Part shown: in pieces, positions 29,339-35,073 of the stretch
How the letters are laid out: every line of letters starts with the position of its first letter
Position numbering within the stretch: position 1 is the first letter of the stretch
Assembly (NCBI GenBank): GCA_017438745.1
Contig: JAFRUS010000087.1
Span: 1 to 35,073, forward strand
Length of the DNA stretch: 35,073 bases
Reading direction: 5' to 3'
Source: Oscillospiraceae bacterium
GTDB lineage: Bacteria; Bacillota; Clostridia; Oscillospirales; Ruminococcaceae
Notes under the pieces: model-generated
Databases searched by the model: none
Told to the model about the DNA's origin: nothing
Seen by the model: the letters and a program-made list of their open reading frames with translations, nothing else
Position numbers and translations under genes: made by a program

Positions 29339-31993
29339 TCAGAACTTAGTGATCTTCTTTGAGATGTACTGTCTGATAGTAGCGAGGTCTGTAAGAGCAA
29401 CCTTGCCGTCCTTGTCAACGTCTGCGTTCTTTGCAGCATCGCCTGTAAGTTCCTTCTTGTCAACGAGGCTGAGTGAAAGAACTGAAAGGTCTGTTACGTC
29501 GATCTTGCCGTCGAGATTTACGTCGCCGAGAAGCGGAGTTACTGTGAATTCTCCTGCATCATTCTGTGATGTCGGATCTGAACTCTTTGCAGGATCAGCT
29601 GTTGGTGTTGCTGTCGGTCTTGTTGCAGTTGGTGTCTCAGCAGCCTTAGATGTAGCTGTTGGAGTTGCAGTTGGCTTAACTGTAGTTGTAGCAGTAGCTG
29701 TTGCTGTAGGATTTGTTGTCGGGCTTGTAGTAGCCTTCGCTGTAGCTGTTGGCTTAGGGCTCTTTGTCGCCTTTGGTTCCGGTGAAGGAATCTCGGCAAC
29801 TGTGCCGTCAGGTTCTGTACCGCCAACGAGAACACCGTCATCGTAAACGCAGATACGGTCATTTCTTACTTCGTTTCCGTTGCCGAAGAATGCGTCATCT
29901 TCCTTGAAGATCTTGAGTTCCTCGTAGCTCCAGTCGTTCTTCGGATCCCACTTGTCGCCGTAGTAGAGACCAACGATGAACTGATACTTCTTGCCTGAGT
30001 TAGCAATGTTGTAGCCGTCCCATGCAATATCTACATAGTATGTATCAGGTACCTTGTCATACTTGAAAGGTCCTGTGAGAATACCGTCTGCTGTTTCAAC
30101 TTCAGCTGAAGACTGGTCGTAGAGTTCCTTCGCTGTATTAACTGCTTCGATGCCGCCTGCTACTTCCTTTACATTGAAGTAGTAACGTACAGAGATCTTG
30201 TCAGAAGGCTTGTTTGAACCTGTCATTACCTTGAATGATACCTTTGTAACACCCGCGCCGTCAGCGTTGATGTCATCGATACCGCAGGCTTCGATCCAGT
30301 AGCCGCTTGCTGCAGGATCATCACCGTCTGTTCCGCCTCTCTTTTCATCTTCCGGCGGGAAGTCAGGTGTAACGTGCATGTCATCTGTACCGAAATATGT
30401 GTAAAGACCAGCACACGCACCTACGAATGCTGCGTTGTAGTCGATAGTAACTTCGTTTCCTACCCAGTCAGATGTTACGTCTGTGTGCTTGTCGCTTCCG
30501 TCAGGACCGCCGGCAAGAGCACCCCAGAGGATGTGTCTGTGTTCACGAGGATCTTCAGCTTCGAGAAGTCCTGAAGCTGCTCTGTGGTGAGGATATTTTA
30601 CTGAGTTGTCGTTGTAGCCGACAATGTAGCATCTGTTAAGCGGGTTGTCGCCCATGATGTAGTGCATCTGGCCTTCAGCCCATTCGCTGTTTTCGCCCGG
30701 CTTGCCGTCATTGTGATACTTGTCGATAAGCATAGCGATAAGCTGCATTGCTGTGTTGTAACGAGCTGAGCCCCATACCTGAAGGAATGCGTAGCCGCCA
30801 GGTGTTTCGAGGCCCTTGTATATCTTCATGCACTTAGTAACTTCATCCCAGAAGTCATCAAATACATATTCGTTCTTGCCGAGAGCCTTTCTTACGACAT
30901 TTACAAGATCGAGTTCAGGATGTTCCTGGTTGATAACTGCCCAGCGGAGGCCTGCGCCGCTCCATACGTCGTTCCAGCAGTATGCCCAGCCTGATGGTGC
31001 ATAGTAGTCAAAGTAAGGAGCTGCTGTTTCAAGATACTTCGCATCGCCTGTACATTCATAGAGCCATGAAGCGCACCAGCAGAAGTCGTCTTCCCACTTG
31101 TTTGAGCTGTAGTACTGCTTAGGACCGTCACCGTTGTCTGAGATCTCGAGTTCGTGTGTAGTAGCGAATTCCCAGAGAGCAAGTGCGTAGTCAAGTGACT
31201 TCTTTGCATAGTCAGGATCTGTATCCTTGAAGTTTAAGTAGTTGATAGCAAGAGAAGCTGCAGCAGATACAACGTAGTCTGTCTGTGGCTTGTCAGCTGT
31301 GAGGAAGAATGCCGGTCTTGGCATTGAGTCAACTTCAGGTGATTCCCAGTAAGCGTGGTCGATGTCACCGTCGCCTACCTGATAGCAGTGTGCAACTACC
31401 TTGCCGTCTTCGTCAAGGAATGTACACTTCATAAGGTAATCGTTGAAGTAACGGATAAGTTCTTCAATGTGGTCATCCTGACCTGTCTTCTTGTATGCAT
31501 CACGGAATTCGTAGTAGCCCCAGCCGAGTGTTGCAGCTGAGTAGTTTTCAGGCATACCGAATTCAACGTGGTCACCGGCATCGTGGAAACCGCCGGCTAC
31601 GTCAACGCATCCGTCACCGTCCGGATCAAGATACGGCTTTAACTTTTCTATCTGTGCAGCAGAAAGGTTTACACCGTTGCCCTTGTCATCGATAGGCTGA
31701 AGCGGTACCTTAGCGTCATATGTATGACAGTTGCCGCGCCATGGAAGACGATTGTGTTCTTCTACTTCAGTACCGCACATGTTTGCATCGTAGAAGTACA
31801 TTGAATACTGGAGAGCACGAGCGTAGTCGTATTCACAGTCTGAATAGTTTACTACTTCGCTTATCGGAGCTGCCTTTTCTTCAGTCTTTGCAGCATCAGC
31901 CGCAAGAGCCACTGATGCACTAAGATTTGAAGCAAGAAGAAGTGCACTTACAGAAACTGCTGTTGTCTTTGAGAATAATTTTTTCTGTTCCAT
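29339..31993 (-). CDS. GH9 cellulase with CBM3-like module and dockerin
   Basis: The 884-residue secreted cellulase has a signal peptide (1-32), a GH9 catalytic domain (about 50-540), a CBM3 (type c-like) module (about 565-725), a Thr/Pro/Ala linker (about 735-815) and a two-repeat dockerin (about 817-884, DVNLDGKIDVTDLSVLSLSL and DVDKDGKVALTDLATIRQYI). Catalytic features are FHDAGDHVEFGMP with D138/D141, YPHHRAASG (469-471) and NEVTIDYNAAF (E514). GH9-CBM3c enzymes are often processive endoglucanases on crystalline cellulose. AAAGGAAC precedes the ATG. It is a paralogue of the downstream-numbered gene at 32344 and has a similar promoter (32064-32092), so the pair arose by tandem duplication but is not one operon. 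The dockerin should bind a scaffoldin or the cohesin at 22565. Confidence 0.95.
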   Translation of the reverse strand: MEQKKLFSKTTAVSVSALLLASNLSASVALAADAAKTEEKAAPISEVVNYSDCEYDYARALQYSMYFYDANMCGTEVEEHNRLPWRGNCHTYDAKVPLQPIDDKGNGVNLSAAQIEKLKPYLDPDGDGCVDVAGGFHDAGDHVEFGMPENYSAATLGWGYYEFRDAYKKTGQDDHIEELIRYFNDYLMKCTFLDEDGKVVAHCYQVGDGDIDHAYWESPEVDSMPRPAFFLTADKPQTDYVVSAAASLAINYLNFKDTDPDYAKKSLDYALALWEFATTHELEISDNGDGPKQYYSSNKWEDDFCWCASWLYECTGDAKYLETAAPYFDYYAPSGWAYCWNDVWSGAGLRWAVINQEHPELDLVNVVRKALGKNEYVFDDFWDEVTKCMKIYKGLETPGGYAFLQVWGSARYNTAMQLIAMLIDKYHNDGKPGENSEWAEGQMHYIMGDNPLNRCYIVGYNDNSVKYPHHRAASGLLEAEDPREHRHILWGALAGGPDGSDKHTDVTSDWVGNEVTIDYNAAFVGACAGLYTYFGTDDMHVTPDFPPEDEKRGGTDGDDPAASGYWIEACGIDDINADGAGVTKVSFKVMTGSNKPSDKISVRYYFNVKEVAGGIEAVNTAKELYDQSSAEVETADGILTGPFKYDKVPDTYYVDIAWDGYNIANSGKKYQFIVGLYYGDKWDPKNDWSYEELKIFKEDDAFFGNGNEVRNDRICVYDDGVLVGGTEPDGTVAEIPSPEPKATKSPKPTATAKATTSPTTNPTATATATTTVKPTATPTATSKAAETPTATRPTATPTADPAKSSDPTSQNDAGEFTVTPLLGDVNLDGKIDVTDLSVLSLSLVDKKELTGDAAKNADVDKDGKVALTDLATIRQYISKKITKF

Positions 31994-32063
31994 TTTCTGT
32001 TCCTTTCAAAACAATATATCGTTTTCGTACAGCCGCAAACGGCCGCATTATACCCTACATTAA

Positions 32064-32092
32064 ATTTTAACATGATTCTGCGTGAAAGTAAA
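32064..32092 (-). promoter_or_regulatory. Promoter of the first GH9 gene
   Basis: On the minus strand, TTTACT (32087-32092) and TAAAAT (32064-32069) are 17 bases apart. The promoter shares ATTTACTTTCAC and the same spacing with the other GH9 gene (34995-35023). Confidence 0.65.
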
Positions 32093-32192
32093 TGAATAAT
32101 ACTGCTTATTTTGCATAGCGTTTTATGTACAACTGATAAAAAACAGTATTTTTTTCATATACCAATCGCATAATAAGATTAATATGACGAGG

Positions 32193-32337
32193 GATCCCCA
32201 CCCCCTGCCCCCTCCCCAGGGAGGGGGAGAGTTCGGAGGGGCTTCGCCCCTCCACCCCGTTTGATGAAAGCGGAGACAAGCATCGCTCCTCCGACTGAGT
32301 AAATCATCGCGCCTCCGGGAGGGCAGGGATCTCATAA
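32193..32337. repeat. GC-rich inverted-repeat element
   Basis: The outer arms GATCCC...CCTGCCC (from 32193) and GGGCAGGGATC (32331 onwards) are roughly complementary. Inside are CCCCCTCCC-ca-GGGAGGGGG (32208-32227) and GGAGGGGC-ttc-GCCCCTCC (32235-32253). This looks like a small non-coding repeat element (MITE- or REP-like). Its inner hairpin resembles the one at 150-168. Confidence 0.55.
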
Positions 32338-32343
32338 TCAATG

Positions 32344-34887
32344 TTATCCAAGTTTAGTTATCTTCTTTGAAAGATACTGTCTGAGGGTTGCGAGGTCGGT
32401 GAGGGTTACTTTGCCGTCTCCGTCGACGTCGGCATTAGTTTTGGAATTGCCCTTAAGTTCAGTCTTGTCAACAAGACTTAATGCGAGTACTGTAAGGTCT
32501 GTTATATCGACTGTTCCGTTTATGTCAACATCGCCCTTGAGATCTGCAGGCGGGAATGTTCCAGGTGTAGCATCAGGTGAAGGGCTCGACTTCGGAGTTT
32601 CACTTGTTTTCGGAGTTGTTGTCGGTGACGCTGTTTCCTTTGGAGTTGTTGTCGGCTTCGGTGATTCTGTTGTCTTTGCTGTAGGCTTTGGTGATTCTGT
32701 CGCCTTAGGTGCATTGTCCGGAGTTGTTCCGTCCGGTTCAGTACCGCCTACCAGAACGCCGTCATCATAAACGCAGATGTATTCGCACTTTTCAACTGTT
32801 CCCTTGAACGGATCGTCTACTTCCTTAAGATCCTGATGGCTCCAGTCGTCAGTCGGATCCCATGAGTTGCCCCATGCGTATGTTCCGAGAACGAACTGAT
32901 ATTTCTTGTTTGAGTTTGCAATAGCATAGTCATCCCAGGCTACTTCAACGTAGTAGATGTTATCCTTGTACTGTATCGGTTTTGAAAGTGTCGCCGGATG
33001 GTCAGCTTCTATCTCAGCCTGATCGTAAAGCTTTCTTAAAGTAAGCTCCTTTTCACCGATGGATGACATTCCTGTGATGTCAAAGAAATATCTTACCGAG
33101 ATGGACTTTGAAGGCTTTGCTGCTGTTGAACGAACGTAAAGTGTAACCTCACTTGCCTTCGGACCGTCGTCCTGAACAACGTCAACTACGAACGCATCGC
33201 ACCAGTACTTGCTTGTAGGTGTTATTTCCGAAGGATCGGACGGTTCGTCGCTCTTTTCCTCCGGCGGAGGCGGAAAGTCCGGTGTCACCTTCATGGAATC
33301 ATCACCGAAATAGTGGTAAAGACCTGCACAGGCACCTACGAAAGCTGCGTTGTAGTCGATAGTAACTTCGTTGTAGATGTAGTCGGCAGTAACGTCGATA
33401 TGATTGTCATCAAGGTCAGGTCCGCCTACCAGCGCACCGTAGAGTACAAAGCGCTGTTCATCGGTATCCTCACACTTTGAAAGTCCTGAAGATGCTCTGT
33501 GGTGCGGGAAACGTGCCGATGTTTCGTTGTATCCGACAATGTAGCAGCGGTTAAGCGGATTCTCGCCGAGCAGGTAGTCCATCTGTGACTTTGCCCATTC
33601 ACCGTACTTTGAAGTCTTGTCACCGTGATATTTATCATAAACAAGAGCAAGGAACTGGGTTGCTGTATTGTAACGTGCAGAACCCCACTGACTGAGGAAT
33701 GAATAGCCTGCCGGGCTTACCTTCGGAGTGTTTCCTGTCATCCAGTTGTCGATGAGCTTTGCTATCTGGCTCCACCAGTCGACTTCTTCGTATGCGGTCT
33801 TGTTCTGGAGTTTCTTGTATTTTTCAACCCATTCAGTGCTTTCAAGCCCTACGCTGTTTGTTACCTTCTTTCCGTAAAGGTCGTCAGCCTGGGCAAGCAT
33901 TGTAAGAACTGCTGCCCATGTATCGTTCCAGCAGTATGTCCAGCATGAAGGTGCATAGTAGTCAACAAGACTTAAAACTATGTCAAGATATTTTTCATCT
34001 TTTGTTGCATGGTAAAGGCTGATAGCTGCGTAGCAGTAGTCATCCTCCCACTTTGTTGATGTGTAGTATCCCTTGCCGCCTTCCTTGTTTACAGCCTTTT
34101 CGTCGGCACGTTCAGCAAATTCGAAGAGTGCAAGTGAATACTTAAGGCACTTCTCAGCGTATTCCGGATCAGAGTCCTTGAATACCAGATATGCCATTGT
34201 AAGTGAAGCAGAGGTAATTGACAGAACGTCTGTGGAAACCAGTTCATCTGTTGCGAACCAGCCCATACGCGGCATTTCATCAACTTCCGGTGCGTTCCAG
34301 TACTGATGGTCAATGTCACCGTCGCCTACCTGATAGCAGAATGCGATAGCCTTTCCGTCCTCATCAAGATAGGTACACTTCATGTAGTAGTCGTTGAAAT
34401 ATCTTATAATGGTCTCAGCGTGATCGTCCTGGCCTGTTGCCTTGTAGGCATCCATGAATTCGTAGTAGCCCCAGCCGACAGCTGCTCCGGAATATCCTTC
34501 AGGCATACCGAATTTTACGTGGTCACCGGCATCGTGGAAACCGCCTGCGACATCAACACATCCGTCACCGTCCGGATCAAGGACGTCCTTGTTTTTGGCG
34601 ATAAACTCCGCTGACATATTTGTGTTTTCGTCATCGAGCGGGAGCTTTGCATCGTATACGTGACAGTCATCACGCCAAGTGTATCTCGTATTCTCGCCTA
34701 CTTCAGTTCCGCACATGTTTGCGTCGTAGAAATACATTGAATACTGAAGGGCTTTGGCATAGTTCTTTTCAACCTCTGCTGCATTTACTGAAGCTATGCC
34801 TGCCGGAAAATACGCTGCAGCCTGTCCAAGGAGCACGAGGCTTGTAACTGCTGCCTTGATTCTGAGCGCTTTGTTTCTGTTGTCCAT
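32344..34887 (-). CDS. GH9 cellulase with CBM3-like module and dockerin (paralogue)
   Basis: The 847-residue secreted cellulase has a signal peptide (1-37), GH9 domain (about 40-540; FHDAGDHVKFGMP with D119/D122, FPHHRASSG, NEVTIDYNAAF), CBM3-like module (about 560-720; KYWCDAFVVDVVQ to ICVYDDGVLVGG), a short Thr/Pro linker and a dockerin (DVDINGTVDITDLTVLALSL and DVDGDGKVTLTDLATLRQYL). The catalytic set is complete. Compared with its neighbour at 29339 it has an extra insert around residues 345-375 (VTNSVGLESTEWVEKYKKLQ) and a shorter linker. AAAGGATG precedes the ATG. The dockerins end almost identically (SKKITK), so they probably bind the same cohesin, while the differing catalytic parts suggest divergence in substrate or product. 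Confidence 0.95.
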   Translation of the reverse strand: MDNRNKALRIKAAVTSLVLLGQAAAYFPAGIASVNAAEVEKNYAKALQYSMYFYDANMCGTEVGENTRYTWRDDCHVYDAKLPLDDENTNMSAEFIAKNKDVLDPDGDGCVDVAGGFHDAGDHVKFGMPEGYSGAAVGWGYYEFMDAYKATGQDDHAETIIRYFNDYYMKCTYLDEDGKAIAFCYQVGDGDIDHQYWNAPEVDEMPRMGWFATDELVSTDVLSITSASLTMAYLVFKDSDPEYAEKCLKYSLALFEFAERADEKAVNKEGGKGYYTSTKWEDDYCYAAISLYHATKDEKYLDIVLSLVDYYAPSCWTYCWNDTWAAVLTMLAQADDLYGKKVTNSVGLESTEWVEKYKKLQNKTAYEEVDWWSQIAKLIDNWMTGNTPKVSPAGYSFLSQWGSARYNTATQFLALVYDKYHGDKTSKYGEWAKSQMDYLLGENPLNRCYIVGYNETSARFPHHRASSGLSKCEDTDEQRFVLYGALVGGPDLDDNHIDVTADYIYNEVTIDYNAAFVGACAGLYHYFGDDSMKVTPDFPPPPEEKSDEPSDPSEITPTSKYWCDAFVVDVVQDDGPKASEVTLYVRSTAAKPSKSISVRYFFDITGMSSIGEKELTLRKLYDQAEIEADHPATLSKPIQYKDNIYYVEVAWDDYAIANSNKKYQFVLGTYAWGNSWDPTDDWSHQDLKEVDDPFKGTVEKCEYICVYDDGVLVGGTEPDGTTPDNAPKATESPKPTAKTTESPKPTTTPKETASPTTTPKTSETPKSSPSPDATPGTFPPADLKGDVDINGTVDITDLTVLALSLVDKTELKGNSKTNADVDGDGKVTLTDLATLRQYLSKKITKLG

Positions 34888-34994
34888 TGCTCTTCATCCT
34901 TTCGTTTTTTTAAGTCACCTATACTATTATAATATGTTCTGTTATTAATAGTATAAATCCCTTTATGTATCCGAAAAAAATCCCATCACCTTTT

Positions 34995-35023
34995 ATTTTA
35001 CCATATTCCAAGGTGAAAGTAAA
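34995..35023 (-). promoter_or_regulatory. Promoter of the second GH9 gene
   Basis: On the minus strand, TTTACT (35018-35023) and TAAAAT (34995-35000) are 17 bases apart, as in the other GH9 promoter. A second TATAAT (34926-34931) nearer the gene may be an alternative. Confidence 0.6.
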
Positions 35024-35051
35024 TCGTATACATGTTTTTTGTGAATTATGG

Positions 35052-35073
35052 CCCCCCCCCCCCCCCCACCCCC
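35052..35073. other. Poly-C tract at the window end
   Basis: Sixteen C residues, one A and five more C end the sequence directly after AT-rich promoter DNA. This is more likely an assembly or two-colour sequencing artefact at a contig end than genomic sequence. Confidence 0.7.

Larger units (their letters stand above)
31994..32343. other. Promoter and GC-rich hairpin region between the two GH9 genes
   Basis: There is no gene. It contains the promoter of the first GH9 gene (32064-32092; a second TATAAT lies at 32047-32052), a stretch of A/T-rich DNA, and the GC-rich inverted-repeat block at 32193-32337. No T-run terminator for the upstream GH9 gene was found apart from the GC hairpins. Confidence 0.6.

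Overview
The window looks like a chromosomal contig end from a fibre-degrading Ruminococcus-type Firmicute (Oscillospiraceae, in the R. flavefaciens / R. champanellensis / R. albus neighbourhood). The reasons are eight proteins with dockerin repeats, one surface cohesin, two GH9 cellulases with Thr/Pro linkers, strong GGAGG ribosome binding sites, frequent non-ATG starts and moderate GC. The genus is an inference from protein style, not a database result. The right end runs into a poly-C tract that looks like an assembly or sequencing artefact.

Left third (about 0.4-11.1 kb, all minus strand) is ordinary chromosome. A suppressor-of-fused-domain protein is followed by alaS, then by a dense operon: HIT hydrolase, phosphoribosyltransferase, ComEC-like channel, holA, TOPRIM/RNase M5-like protein, MBOAT O-acyltransferase and DHHW protein. 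It ends at a strong hairpin terminator at 385-417. The last two genes form an AlgI/AlgJ-like pair for O-acylation of an exported glycan.

Middle (11.2-14.8 kb) is accessory. It has a small membrane protein, a small orphan ORF with a partly duplicated 3' end, three 32-bp-spaced GGAACGAA repeats, a DUF5131 (phage Gp37/Gp68-like) protein with a C-x6-C-x2-C cluster, and an AAA ATPase fused to a PD-(D/E)XK-like nuclease domain.

Right half (15-35 kb) is a cellulosome and cell-surface locus. It encodes a half-dockerin fused to a sugar-binding-protein fold; an L,D-transpeptidase; two paralogous dockerin proteins with a repeated VYGPPP motif; a VanY-like D,D-carboxypeptidase; a dockerin protein with InlB-type repeats; a dockerin-expansin; and a membrane-anchored cohesin. 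Divergent from the cohesin is an ECF sigma factor that appears to start at CTG. It overlaps a transmembrane putative anti-sigma protein whose ectodomain resembles a domain of the next gene, a large secreted dockerin protein. After a small Glu/Thr-rich lipoprotein come two tandem GH9-CBM3-dockerin cellulases with matching predicted promoters.

Taken together, the cohesin could display dockerin enzymes (GH9, expansin) on the cell, the two peptidoglycan enzymes could remodel the wall through which these machines are anchored, and the sigma/anti-sigma pair could sense an extracellular state. The shared ectodomain between the anti-sigma protein and a dockerin protein is the most promising candidate for an undescribed system: a secreted, cellulosome-docked protein that shares, and so might compete for, the sensor's ligand.
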